DNA of 64,000 nucleotides, taken from NCBI GenBank assembly GCA_947503305.1, contig CANNDF010000007.1, forward strand, positions 87,475-151,474. Reading direction: 5' to 3'. The notes below the pieces were generated by a model. It did not search any database, was not told where the DNA came from, and saw only the letters and a program-made list of their open reading frames with translations. The position numbers and the translations under genes are program-made. Shown piece by piece: positions 44,222 to 53,200 of the stretch (within the stretch, counting starts at the first letter, position 1; every line of letters starts with the position of its first letter). Source of the stretch: an uncultured Dokdonia sp. Its GTDB lineage: Bacteria > Bacteroidota > Bacteroidia > Flavobacteriales > Flavobacteriaceae.

Positions 44222-44667
44222 TGGCAATTCAAATCAACATAGAGAACCGCATCTTTCTAGTGCCAGAAGCAGACGACCCGTGTGACTTCTGGACGAGCTA
44301 TTTTACAAAACTTAAAAGTGAGCTTGGTCAGGAAAATGCAAAAATGATATGGTTGATTACCTGGAAGTCCAATGGCGCTGCGTCTTGCACCACGAGTCCT
44401 AACTTCAATAAATGGTTGCATAAAAACAATCTTGATGTATCTAATATGGCAACACGCACTATAGCTGATATCTCAGAGATTGGTGGAAACATTTTTGGCT
44501 TAGGTAAGAACCTTACAAAGATTCTATCCATTGGAGTTCCCGTAATTCTTGCGGTGGTTTTAGTTGGGATTATTGTTTTGCTTAGAAACACATCAAAAAA
44601 CGCAGACCTCTCAGATGTAGCAATGCTCACACCTGCAGGTCGCGGTTTAAAACTATTAGGCAAATGA
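44221..44667 (+). CDS. Single-TM protein of the late operon
   Basis: A 148-residue protein. The soluble N-terminus (1-75) carries Cys and Trp residues (DDPCDFWTSYF, IWLITWKSNGAASCTTSP), followed by a Gly-rich link and one TM helix (ILSIGVPVILAVVLVGIIVL). It overlaps the next gene by 4 bp. No known family. Confidence 0.67.
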   Translation: MAIQINIENRIFLVPEADDPCDFWTSYFTKLKSELGQENAKMIWLITWKSNGAASCTTSPNFNKWLHKNNLDVSNMATRTIADISEIGGNIFGLGKNLTKILSIGVPVILAVVLVGIIVLLRNTSKNADLSDVAMLTPAGRGLKLLGK

Positions 44668-45152
44668 GTATGACGTATAAAATTATAGGCGCAAGTGTAG
44701 GTACATTGTTTATCGGCACAACTTTTCTGTCGTTAAGAAAGCGTAGTCGTGATATACGCACTAGCAAATTAATGACTGCTATTCAAGCACAAATTCAGCC
44801 TATTACAAATGGACTCAATTCACAAAACGCATTTGATATTCATTTCTTGAACAAGGTATTACAAAGTGTTAATCGTGAAGTTTTGGTTTTAAAAACCAGT
44901 ACAGCAACAGGCTATGCAGACCAAATTCACAAAGCTTGGGGAAGTTGGTACCAAGGAGGTGATGACGAAGAACAAGTGTATGGTGTGTTTAGGCAACTAA
45001 AAGATAAAGTACAGGTGTCACAGGTGGCAAAAGCCTATCAAGAAACCTATTCTAAAAACCTTATTGACACGCTTAAAGACCGTTTTGATAAACAAGAAAT
45101 AACTATAGTGCTCAACATTGTAAAGGCACTTCCTAACTATAGAACCGCATAA
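44664..45152 (+). CDS. Single-TM protein, paralogue A with annexin-like repeat
   Basis: A 162-residue protein: an N-terminal TM (about 6-24) and a helical domain (about 58-160). FDIHFLNKVL, DDEEQVYGVFRQLKDKVQV and KALPNYR occur in the same order in the next gene. The GxxDDExxVxxVF pattern recalls annexin repeats, but no calcium-binding claim is made. It overlaps 44221-44667 by 4 bp and precedes its paralogue by one base, so the two look like a tandem duplication. Confidence 0.7.
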   Translation: MSMTYKIIGASVGTLFIGTTFLSLRKRSRDIRTSKLMTAIQAQIQPITNGLNSQNAFDIHFLNKVLQSVNREVLVLKTSTATGYADQIHKAWGSWYQGGDDEEQVYGVFRQLKDKVQVSQVAKAYQETYSKNLIDTLKDRFDKQEITIVLNIVKALPNYRTA

Positions 45153-45153
45153 A

Positions 45154-45675
45154 ATGGAACTCTCAAAAACAAGTTGGTGGATGATAGGTGGCGCAGGATT
45201 GGGCGTTATCGGTATCGGTGTTTTTGTTACGCTTTCGCGAAAGCATAACAAGCAACAATCAATGGCTACTGCTACAATAACAGCAATAGGGTCTGGTGTA
45301 CAAGTTTCTACTGGAAATGTGGGTACGACCAAACAAGAACCCAACTGGAACAGCCCATTTGATATGAATTATCTAACGGATGTACAGAAATGGGTAGCAC
45401 CGAAATCAATACGAGTTTTAGACGATGCCTCAGCAACACAGCTCGCAAAAATCATTAAAAATGCTAAAGGCTCTTTTAATGACGATGAAGATGCCGTAAA
45501 GAATGTTTTTGGAAAAAAGCTTCGTGATAAAACCCAAGTTGCGAGTCTTTCTAAAGCTTTCTATCAACGCTATAAAAAAGATATGTGGCAGTACTTAAAC
45601 AGCTTTTTAAGCCAAAGTGAAATGAAGGAGTACGTGTCAAAATATGTACAACGATTACCAAACTATCAATCATAA
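45154..45675 (+). CDS. Single-TM protein, paralogue B with annexin-like repeat
   Basis: A 173-residue protein that mirrors the previous gene: an N-terminal glycine-rich TM (WWMIGGAGLGVIGIGVFV) and a helical domain with FDMNYLTDVQ, DDEDAVKNVFGKKLRDKTQV and QRLPNYQ. A Thr/Ser-rich linker joins the two. Palindrome at 45229 is read as LSRKH directly after the TM, showing these palindromes are tolerated in several frames. Likely a partner of paralogue A in the membrane. Confidence 0.7.
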   Translation: MELSKTSWWMIGGAGLGVIGIGVFVTLSRKHNKQQSMATATITAIGSGVQVSTGNVGTTKQEPNWNSPFDMNYLTDVQKWVAPKSIRVLDDASATQLAKIIKNAKGSFNDDEDAVKNVFGKKLRDKTQVASLSKAFYQRYKKDMWQYLNSFLSQSEMKEYVSKYVQRLPNYQS

Positions 45676-45684
45676 AACTACACA

Positions 45685-46185
45685 ATGAAACAGATAAAAA
45701 CGAAACCAAAACCATCATTTGCAAAGAAGAATAAAGACATCCTCGTTGTGGGAGGTGTTATTGTGGTACTCGCAGGAGCAGCTATCATTTACTACGTAAT
45801 GAGTAAAAAGAAAGAGAAAAAACAGATTGCTAACGCCAGCTCATCAACTACTGGAGTTCCTATTACGGCTGGTACATCTAGCTACCAAACACCACCTTTT
45901 ATCCCAAGTAGTTCGGGCACGTCAAGTTCAGGAAGTAAACCACCGCAGACCAAAGCTGGCTATCCTATAAAATACGGTAGTCGTCATCCCGATGTAAAAG
46001 TGTTACAACGTTATCTAAAAATCTATAAGGAAGACTTAGGTCGTAGCGGCCCTAAACGAGATGGTGTAGATGGCATTTTTGGTCCTAAAACATCTCGTGC
46101 TGCTAAAAAAAGATTAAAGAAAACAGTCTTTACAACAACTGATATTGCGGGAATGCGCAAAGCGTTGAAAAGTTTAGGAAAATAA
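45685..46185 (+). CDS. TM-anchored peptidoglycan-binding protein A
   Basis: A 166-residue protein: a TM near 18-38 (ILVVGGVIVVLAGAAIIYYV), a Ser/Thr linker, and a PG_binding_1-like domain (about 95-155; YGSRHPDVKVLQRYLK, DGIFGPKTSRAAKK). It fixes a membrane component to the wall. The next gene has the same order of parts. One base overlap with it. Confidence 0.8.
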   Translation: MKQIKTKPKPSFAKKNKDILVVGGVIVVLAGAAIIYYVMSKKKEKKQIANASSSTTGVPITAGTSSYQTPPFIPSSSGTSSSGSKPPQTKAGYPIKYGSRHPDVKVLQRYLKIYKEDLGRSGPKRDGVDGIFGPKTSRAAKKRLKKTVFTTTDIAGMRKALKSLGK

Positions 46186-46664
46186 TGAGCGAGCAAACGA
46201 TACATAAAGGATTGATAATAGCTGGTGGTTTAGTGGGCTTAGGAATTCTAGGGTATCTCTTTTTCAGAGAGAAGGAAGAACGAATCGAAGAAGCAGAATT
46301 TACAATTGTTGAAGAGCCACAACCTAAAAAAACAGAAAAACCAATCACTCAAGAAAAAGTAGTTCCTGTTGTTGAAATGAAACCTATTGTACCTGTAAAA
46401 AAGGAAGAGAAAAGCATCTTGGTAGAACCAAAAGCTTCACTCGAACCTAATGACGACTTCCCTCTAAAATTGGGCAGTAAAGGGGAACGTGTAAAACAGT
46501 TACAAGTGTATCTATTGCGCAATCACGGAAGTCAGGGCATTGTAAATGACGTTTTTGATAAAACGATTGAAGAACGTGTGCTGAAATACTTGAAAGTAAA
46601 AACCATAACAGCAGCTCTATTTAAGAAATTGAATATAGCTGGTACGAAAAAACAAAACAAATAA
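46185..46664 (+). CDS. TM-anchored peptidoglycan-binding protein B
   Basis: A 159-residue protein: an N-terminal TM (IIAGGLVGLGILGYLFF), a Glu/Pro/Lys/Val linker of about 65 residues and a diverged peptidoglycan-binding domain (LKLGSKGERVKQLQVYLLRN, NDVFDKTIEERVLKYL). It looks like a paralogue of the previous gene. One base overlap on either side. Confidence 0.77.
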   Translation: MSEQTIHKGLIIAGGLVGLGILGYLFFREKEERIEEAEFTIVEEPQPKKTEKPITQEKVVPVVEMKPIVPVKKEEKSILVEPKASLEPNDDFPLKLGSKGERVKQLQVYLLRNHGSQGIVNDVFDKTIEERVLKYLKVKTITAALFKKLNIAGTKKQNK

Positions 46665-46912
46665 TGACTCAAAAAAGAAGCATTAAGGATTTAATAGATG
46701 GACTGGTAGATAAAGATGGGATTAAAACCGAAGTTACGGTAACACTTACCAATCAGACTTTAACCAAAATTGTACTGGCATTATTGGCTTCTGGAGCCAC
46801 CATAGTTTTGGTAGCCCATTTAACTAAAAATCTTTTTCCTAATCATCAAATAGCTTCTTTGCAAGCAGATATTAAGAGCATCAAATCAACCCTAAAATCA
46901 CAACTAAAATGA
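46664..46912 (+). CDS. 82-aa single-TM protein
   Basis: An 82-residue protein with a short charged N-terminus (SIKDLIDGLVDKDG), a beta-like TEVTVTLTNQTLTK and one TM (IVLALLASGATIVLVAHL), ending in a helix. It overlaps the holin-like gene by 4 bp. Membrane component; unknown. Confidence 0.65.
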   Translation: MTQKRSIKDLIDGLVDKDGIKTEVTVTLTNQTLTKIVLALLASGATIVLVAHLTKNLFPNHQIASLQADIKSIKSTLKSQLK

Positions 46913-47232
46913 TAGAAATATTACAACACATTTCAAACTACCTAAATAGCCTAGACTGGTCATATATTTTGACTTTCATTGTTATCGCATACGGACTGAA
47001 TCACTATCGTGCTACCGACTTCTTCTATGAAGTATTCAAATTAAAAATTGCTACACGCTATCGCGTTTTCATCATCGGGCTGGTTTATGGAATAGCGCTA
47101 TACTTTATCCGTGGTTATCAGCTTAAAATGATTGAGTGTCTTTTACAATCTTTTGCCTTTGCATTGGTGTTTCATAAGCTGTTACTCGAGAAGTTTTTAA
47201 ATAGACTCTTTCAAACGAAACCCAAGGTATAA
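46909..47232 (+). CDS. Holin-like three-TM protein
   Basis: A 107-residue protein with three hydrophobic segments (about 18-32, 50-66 and 76-92) and a basic C-terminal tail (NRLFQTKPKV). Size, topology and position beside spanin-like genes and wall hydrolases fit a class I holin that permeabilises the inner membrane. No specific family recognised. Confidence 0.55.
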   Translation: MIEILQHISNYLNSLDWSYILTFIVIAYGLNHYRATDFFYEVFKLKIATRYRVFIIGLVYGIALYFIRGYQLKMIECLLQSFAFALVFHKLLLEKFLNRLFQTKPKV

Positions 47233-47585
47233 TGAAATATTGGAAACCTATTTTATTGGTGCTATGGATGGTTGGACTAGTTCTTTTATTAGTGTTCTAC
47301 ATCATTCCGCAAGAGGAACGATTGCAAAATGACACCATAGAAAAGCTGGAACAGGAAAACGAAAGATTAGTACTTAGAAATGTGACGCTAGATGAAGAAA
47401 TTTTGCAACTAAAAAAGGAATCTGACAGCCTAACTACTCATATTTCTTTGAGTGAACAAACCATCAAAAAACTAGAAACCCAACTGTATGAAAAATTGGA
47501 TAGGATTAATGCTATGTCTGCTATGGACTTGCAAGAGTACTTCGCAGGATTTAAAACCGATAGTACGGGATTTCAAAAGCGGTAA
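47232..47585 (+). CDS. TM plus coiled-coil protein, i-spanin-like
   Basis: A 117-residue protein: an N-terminal TM (ILLVLWMVGLVLLLVFYIIP) and a heptad-rich periplasmic helix (about 33-98; IEKLEQENERLVLRN, QTIKKLETQLYEKL). This is the shape of inner-membrane spanin subunits. The last 98 bases contain, in another frame, the start of the lipoprotein-like gene at 47488, an overlap typical of spanin pairs. Confidence 0.62.
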   Translation: MKYWKPILLVLWMVGLVLLLVFYIIPQEERLQNDTIEKLEQENERLVLRNVTLDEEILQLKKESDSLTTHISLSEQTIKKLETQLYEKLDRINAMSAMDLQEYFAGFKTDSTGFQKR

Positions 47586-47907
47586 ATACTTCTGTTTTAA
47601 TATGGAACAATCACGTTTTATAGCAACGAAGTTAGAGTATAGTCTGTTTCAAGATAGCATTATCGATACGCTTAAACTTAGGCAGATAAGGTGGGAGCAA
47701 CTGTTACAAAAGAAGGATACTACCATTTTCAAACTAGAGACCAAGATTGAAAATCTGTCACTCATCCAAGTAAATGATGAAGCACATATTCAAGAGCTCA
47801 ACTTGACCATAAGAAAACAACAAAAACAATTAAAAAGAGGTAAGCTAGAACGCTGGTTTTTTGGTGGAGGCTTACTCATATTAACCGGAATAATAATAGC
47901 ACAATAA
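47488..47907 (+). CDS. u-spanin-like lipoprotein with C-terminal TM
   Basis: A 139-residue protein starting inside the previous gene in another frame. MKNWIGLMLCLLWTC is a lipoprotein signal with C15 in the lipobox position and a KSTSQ start of the mature part. The middle is helical/coiled coil (KDTTIFKLETKIENL), and the C-terminus is a TM helix (WFFGGGLLILTGIIIAQ). An outer-membrane lipid anchor plus an inner-membrane TM on one chain is the plan of unimolecular spanins such as T1 gp11. It ends one base into the next gene. Confidence 0.65.
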   Translation: MKNWIGLMLCLLWTCKSTSQDLKPIVRDFKSGKYFCFNMEQSRFIATKLEYSLFQDSIIDTLKLRQIRWEQLLQKKDTTIFKLETKIENLSLIQVNDEAHIQELNLTIRKQQKQLKRGKLERWFFGGGLLILTGIIIAQ

Positions 47908-48374
47908 TGAGTATAGTAGGATATCAAAGTACCGTAATACAAGCACCTGTAAATCCAGGAAATGTAGTTAACTCTCAAAGGGAACTGAGAGTTCCACCTA
48001 ATCATCTTAATCCTGATTTATTTCATTCACCAGAGCGTAATGTGTACGCGGTACTCAATGAAAATATCGTAATAGGAAAAGATATTAGACTACGCACCAG
48101 GTCTGGCAAAGATGAAATTGCGGGATGGCAAGTGAGCCTGCCTGCACCATTGGTAAAAAATCCTCAAGGTGAATACACAGGAACGTTACTGAGTAGAAAA
48201 GGCAAACCCTTCTTTTATGCCATAGATGATGATGGACGTGTTTTCCTATCAGGGAAGTTTGAAGATGAGCAAGACGAAGTAATTCTTAATATAAATCCCT
48301 ACGTAGCCGAGTTACCCTTAAAGTTTAGGTCTTTCCCAGATAGGCAAGCACCAAGAGAGCGAAGAGCGAGATAA
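47907..48374 (+). CDS. Hypothetical soluble late protein
   Basis: A 155-residue protein without TM or signal, beta-rich (NVYAVLNENIVIGKDIRLRT, GKPFFYAIDDDGRVFLSGKF), ending in an Arg-rich tail (FPDRQAPRERRAR). It has the look of a particle component. A 103-bp gap with a degenerate palindrome follows. Confidence 0.66.
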   Translation: MSIVGYQSTVIQAPVNPGNVVNSQRELRVPPNHLNPDLFHSPERNVYAVLNENIVIGKDIRLRTRSGKDEIAGWQVSLPAPLVKNPQGEYTGTLLSRKGKPFFYAIDDDGRVFLSGKFEDEQDEVILNINPYVAELPLKFRSFPDRQAPRERRAR

Positions 48375-48411
48375 AACCCCAAATAGTGATGCCGAAAATG
48401 AACTGTAATTA

Positions 48412-48427
48412 CGCTTTCGCGAAATCG
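48412..48427. repeat. Degenerate palindrome in the late-operon gap
   Basis: CGCTTTCGCGAAATCG, one mismatch from the 16-bp palindrome, lies between the late genes at 48374 and 48478. Confidence 0.7.
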
Positions 48428-48477
48428 AGTTTGAGAGATTCACGACTAGAAGGAGAGCGCAGCGGTAAAGCAGAAAA

Positions 48478-49107
48478 ATGAAACAGCAATTTGTGCAGAC
48501 ATATTACACTTATGCTAAAGAGGCAGAACAGCGCACAGGGATTCCAGCACTTTTTGGGCTTGCCCAATGTGCGTTAGAAACAGGTTGGGGCAAAACCATT
48601 AAAGGTAATATGCTATTCGGTATAAAAGTAGGTAGTGGCAGAAATTACGGTGGTTGGCAAGGAGACAAGCAATTGATTAAAACTACTGAATACTCTAGTA
48701 TATCGACAAAATGGTTTCCTGTTATTTTATCAGGATTTCCTATTCTACTTTCTAGTGGAAAATGGAAATATCGTGTACTGGACGAGTTTAGGGCCTATGC
48801 TTCACCGCTACACTCTTTTATAGATTGGGCAGGACTTTTAAAGAGTAATGTTAGATATCGTTCAGCATTTCAACATACCACAAATCCACATCAATTTGCA
48901 AAAGAAATCGCTAATGCTGGTTATGCTACAGACCCAAACTACGCTGATAAAATTTCTCAATTAATCGTTGAAATTGAAGCGTTAGTTCCAGTTTCATCAA
49001 AAAAGAAGTCATTAAAGAATACTAATAAACCTCTTATAGCCTTTGTAACCATCGGAGGAATTCTTATCACTTTGGCTATTTTAAAACTTACTGATGTATG
49101 GAAATAA
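48478..49107 (+). CDS. Glucosaminidase with C-terminal TM
   Basis: A 209-residue protein of the flagellar-FlgJ/Glucosaminidase type: AQCALETGWGKT places the catalytic glutamate at E34, and NMLFGIK and a SWID-like FIDWAGLL stretch fit. It cleaves the glycan of peptidoglycan. A C-terminal TM (about 187-205, LIAFVTIGGILITLAILKL) would hold it in a membrane, which is unusual for a lysin and suits a virion- or membrane-bound enzyme. It overlaps the next gene by 10 bp. Confidence 0.83.
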   Translation: MKQQFVQTYYTYAKEAEQRTGIPALFGLAQCALETGWGKTIKGNMLFGIKVGSGRNYGGWQGDKQLIKTTEYSSISTKWFPVILSGFPILLSSGKWKYRVLDEFRAYASPLHSFIDWAGLLKSNVRYRSAFQHTTNPHQFAKEIANAGYATDPNYADKISQLIVEIEALVPVSSKKKSLKNTNKPLIAFVTIGGILITLAILKLTDVWK

Positions 49108-49436
49108 AAATCTTTAGGCTTGTTGCTATCATTTTAGGAGCCACAGGGTTCTGGAAGCTCATTGAAATCCTGTTGCAATATGGAATGCAGAAACGTCTTA
49201 AAAATGCAGAAATACGCAACTTAAACATTCAAGCCAATAGTCTGGTAGTAGAGAATTATAAGTTATGGTCTGAAAATATGGAAAAGCGTTTGAAACAGTT
49301 AGAAAGTAAAAATGCTTTGATGAATAAAACCATCACAAAACAGCGCGACCGTATTACCGAATTAGAAAAATATGTAGACCAACTAGAAGCCGAAATACAA
49401 TCTTATAAAAAAGAGAAAAACGATGAACGTGGATAA
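49098..49436 (+). CDS. TM plus coiled-coil protein
   Basis: A 112-residue protein: an N-terminal hydrophobic helix (FRLVAIILGATGFWKLIEIL) and a long coiled coil (about 45-105; MEKRLKQLESKNALMNKTI). It has the same plan as 47232-47585 and could be a second i-spanin-like subunit or a strut. The next small gene starts inside its last codons. Confidence 0.65.
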   Translation: MEIKIFRLVAIILGATGFWKLIEILLQYGMQKRLKNAEIRNLNIQANSLVVENYKLWSENMEKRLKQLESKNALMNKTITKQRDRITELEKYVDQLEAEIQSYKKEKNDERG

Positions 49437-49569
49437 AGGAAACAATACACTCAATTACATTTTTGGAGCATTTATTTTATTGAGTGCAGTTAAAATAAGT
49501 TCAGATTTATATTTGCGCTATAAAAAATCGAAAACGCCTTCAAAAGGATGTGGTTGTGGTAAAAAATAG
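49423..49569 (+). CDS. 48-aa single-TM protein with CGCGKK end
   Basis: MNVDKGNNTLNYIFGAFILL starts a 48-residue protein with one TM and a basic tail ending GCGCGKK. The two cysteines could bind a metal. It overlaps the genes on both sides (14 bp and 20 bp), so it is translationally coupled. No family recognised. Confidence 0.6.
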   Translation: MNVDKGNNTLNYIFGAFILLSAVKISSDLYLRYKKSKTPSKGCGCGKK

Positions 49570-50080
49570 CAATCAACATATCTATGTAGGCATAGGCACT
49601 CTATCAGTTTTACTGTTGGGTGCTTTTATTATTTATAAGGGTTCCAGGTCTAAAAAGAGACAACAATTATTTGCAAGTAATACACCAATGGACTTATCTG
49701 TATTTGATAGTCCAGATATTCCTGGTTCTGGCAACTGTATGGATAGACACTTACTATTTATGCTTAAGCAACTAGAAGCTCGTACAGGTTATCCTATTTT
49801 TAGTTGGATTAATTCTGGCGCTCGTAGTCCGTCCCATAACCGGAAGGTTGGCGGTGTCTCTAACTCGTCTCATAAAATACCGCCCTGTAAAGCGGTTGAT
49901 ATTAAAGCTCCCTCTAAATTTATACGTAATCGTCTTGTCGTAGCAGCTCGTGATGTTGGTTTTAAACGTATAGGTGTTGGCAAAACTTTCGTACATCTTG
50001 ATGTAGATGATTTAAAATCCCAATATGTAGCTTGGGGTTATCCTAGTGGTACTCCTGCGGAGGTTAATCCTTTTGTGTAA
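49550..50080 (+). CDS. Peptidase M15-like D-Ala-D-Ala peptidase with N-terminal TM
   Basis: A 176-residue protein: an N-terminal TM (about 10-29) and an M15_3 domain. SGARSPSHN, H108 in SNSSHK, D117 in AVDIKA and H149-L-D151 form the zinc site. It should cut peptidoglycan cross-bridges or stem peptides. It is the last gene of the late operon, followed by a 188-bp gap. TM attachment suggests a membrane-bound particle enzyme or periplasmic lysin. Confidence 0.85.
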   Translation: MVVVKNSNQHIYVGIGTLSVLLLGAFIIYKGSRSKKRQQLFASNTPMDLSVFDSPDIPGSGNCMDRHLLFMLKQLEARTGYPIFSWINSGARSPSHNRKVGGVSNSSHKIPPCKAVDIKAPSKFIRNRLVVAARDVGFKRIGVGKTFVHLDVDDLKSQYVAWGYPSGTPAEVNPFV

Positions 50081-50268
50081 ACAACATTTAATCCAACAAT
50101 CTGGTAATAAATCGACTTTACAGTAAACCTATTCTTTTTAAAGTTTACTTTTTTATAAATTGAAAACTTAAATCATACTAATGATTTTTTATTTTTAAGA
50201 AAGGTAATAACTGAGAAACGTTTTATTCTAAATTGTAATTATCCGTAGCTCATTACGCGCATCAATAA

Positions 50269-53200
50269 ATGAGCAAAGAAAAAAAGAAAAATTCTGTGAT
50301 TGGGCAGATTTCAATTGACTTTAATATTCCTCTAGAGTCGTTATACGAGTGGCCGTTACAAGTAGATTTTCCAATTAACTACCTAGATAGAAATGTAGAA
50401 TCTATTCTTTTACCTGATATAGATAGGTCCAAGAACTTCACAGTTTTAACAGGTTACACTTCACTTTCATATCTCATCGATTGTTTTGGGCAGTTTGAAA
50501 AATACACAAAAGATAAAAAGATAAAAATTGTGCTAGGCTTTGACCCAAACTTTCGAGGTAGAAAGCGTTATCAAACAAAATCACTTGACAAAGAGATCGC
50601 TGAATACTGGCTTCAGAAAAGACTCTCAATCTTACAAGGTGGAAGTATCATTAATTTGATATCAAAAATTAAATCTGAAAATATTGAAATAAAGTTCTTC
50701 AGTAAACTACATTCTAAAATTTATGTAGGTGACGAAACAGCTATGATTGGTTCGGCAAATTTTAGCAATAATGGTCTTAAAAAACAAACAGAATCAAACT
50801 ATAGAACTTTAAAAAGTGATGATGAGTTTCGATACACAGGAATCAAGAATCTAGCTGATAACTATTTTCACCTTGCAGAGCCCTACCCACATATTGTCGA
50901 GCTTCTTGAAAATTTAATATCAGAAGTAGACTGGAAAGATGCTCTGGCTCGTGCAATATCTGAAGTATTAGATGGTGGTTGGTTATCTGAATATAAAAAC
51001 TTAATGTCTCGACTAGAGAATGCTAATTTATGGCCAACTCAATGGTCTGGTCTAGCACAAGCGATGAATATTTTACAAGAAAATTCCAATGTTTTAATTG
51101 CAGACCCAACTGGTGCTGGAAAGACCAAATTGTGCTCAACAATAATTCTAGCACTTGAAAGTTGGTTGTATGAGAACGGCAGGAAAGAAAAAGCAAATTC
51201 AATTATTGTTTGTCCACCGTTAGTAAAGGATAAGTGGAAAGGAGAATTTCGAGAACTATCTACAATTTCTAATAATCAAATATCTAATGGTACATTAAGT
51301 AATGGTAAGGCAAAAAGTCTAAAAGTCGCCGAGAAAGAATTAGAATTAGCAAACATTTTAGCTATAGACGAAGCGCATAATTACCTCAACGTAAGTTCAA
51401 AACGAAGTATAGCAATCCGTAAAAATAAAGCTGATTTTAAATTACTTATCACAGCAACACCAATTAATAAGAAGGTTGATGATTTACTTAAAATCATAGA
51501 ACTACTGGATGTCGATAATCTTGATGATGATAGCTTTGAAGTTTTTAAAAACCTACGATTACGACCAGATTTGAGCAAACCAGAGGACATTTTAAAGCTT
51601 AAAGGGTTCGTTAGTAAATTTACCGTGAGGCGCACAAAATCTAGTATAAACGATTTTATAGATTTAGAACCAGAAAAGTATAAGAATGCATTAGGCAATA
51701 TTTGCCGTTTTCCAAATCAAGTGCCTAAAGTTTATGATACTGAAGAAACTGAGAAGGATATTGAAATTGTCCACCAGATTTCAGAAATCTGTAAAGAACT
51801 AAAGGGAATAACATATCTAAAGAAAATAACTAAACCTAAGTTTGAAATTTCAGAAGATAAAAAACAAAACTACGTTAACAATAGACTTAATGTAGCTAAA
51901 CATTTATCTATTTATGTAATTAGGCACAGATTAAGGTCATCATACATAGCATTGCTAGAGCATATTATCGGAGCCAATGAAGTTCAAAAATTCAAACAAT
52001 TTGATACTAGAAAAGCTAGCGGTAATAAAATTAAGGTCAATGAGATTGGCAAGCTTATATCCAAAAATAAGGTTCCATTTATAAGTCCCTACTTTAAAGA
52101 TTGTGAGATTCCATCTTGGATTTCTAATATTTCAGAGTATCAAAAAGCTTGTAATGAAGAATTATCACGTTACTTAGAAATTGCTCGTTTGGTAAAGCAG
52201 TTAAGTGGTAATAGAGAGCTAGGAAAGGCAAATGAACTTTTGAGACAGATGAAAACGCATAAAAAAGTACTAGCATTTGATACTTGCATAATCACACTTT
52301 ACTACCTAAAACACATTCTTAATGAACAAAAAAGTGAAATTAAAATATTAATTGCTTCCGGAGATAATGTCAAAGAGAGTGATGAAGTTCTTGAGAAGTT
52401 TAATCTTAAATCCGATAATGAAGAACGTATCATCGCACTTTGCTCAGATAAGATGTCTGAAGGTGTTGACTTACAAAAGGCATCTGCGGTTACGTTATTA
52501 GACTTACCTAGTGTCATTAGAATAGTTGAGCAAAGATTTGGTCGTATTGATAGAATGGATACACCTATACCAGAAATAGAAATGTACTGGCCGAATGACT
52601 CTGAAGAATTTTCACTTCGTGGCGATAAAAGATTGTACGCCCTTAATGATTTAGTAACCGATACTATCGGCTCTAACTTTGATATACCGAGTGAATTGAA
52701 ATTTAGAAAATTCTCTACTGATAATGATATAGAAGGAATTATTGAAGAATATCAACAATATGAAAAACTAGATGAAAGCTGGGAAGGTATTCAGGATAGT
52801 TTTCAGCCTATAATAGAATTGAAACAAGGTAAATCAGGACTCATAACTGAAGAAGAATATAAAGCTTATAAGGATATAAAATCTCAAGTTAAAGTTGGCG
52901 TGAGCTTTTTAAAGAGTACTAAAGCTTGGTGCTTTATAGCCACAAGAGGTGATAAGTCACATAGCCCAAAATGGTATTTTATTTACACAAGTCCTGAAGA
53001 AATTGTTCTTACAGATTTTGGTGACGTAAGTAAAGCATTAAGAAATGAACTCTCTGGCAAAGAGGAAAAACTAGCTTGGAATAATAAACATTTAGAGCAT
53101 TATCTTAAAATTCTTAGAAAAAAGGAAATAGAATTACTTCCACCAAAAAAACGACGAGCGCTTAAGGTTGCTCAAGAGGTTTTAAAACACCGTCTGAAAA

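Noticed and set aside
31746..50080. Tailed-phage or conjugative reading of the backbone
   Set aside because: I found no portal, terminase, tape-measure, tail, HK97 capsid, relaxase, coupling protein or T4SS motif. Wall enzymes alone do not prove a tailed prophage.
31661..50130. Shared ACAGTAAACCT at 31661 and near 50119 as boundaries of the late module
   Set aside because: Eleven bases next to A+T-rich DNA at two borders is suggestive, but other borders lack it.
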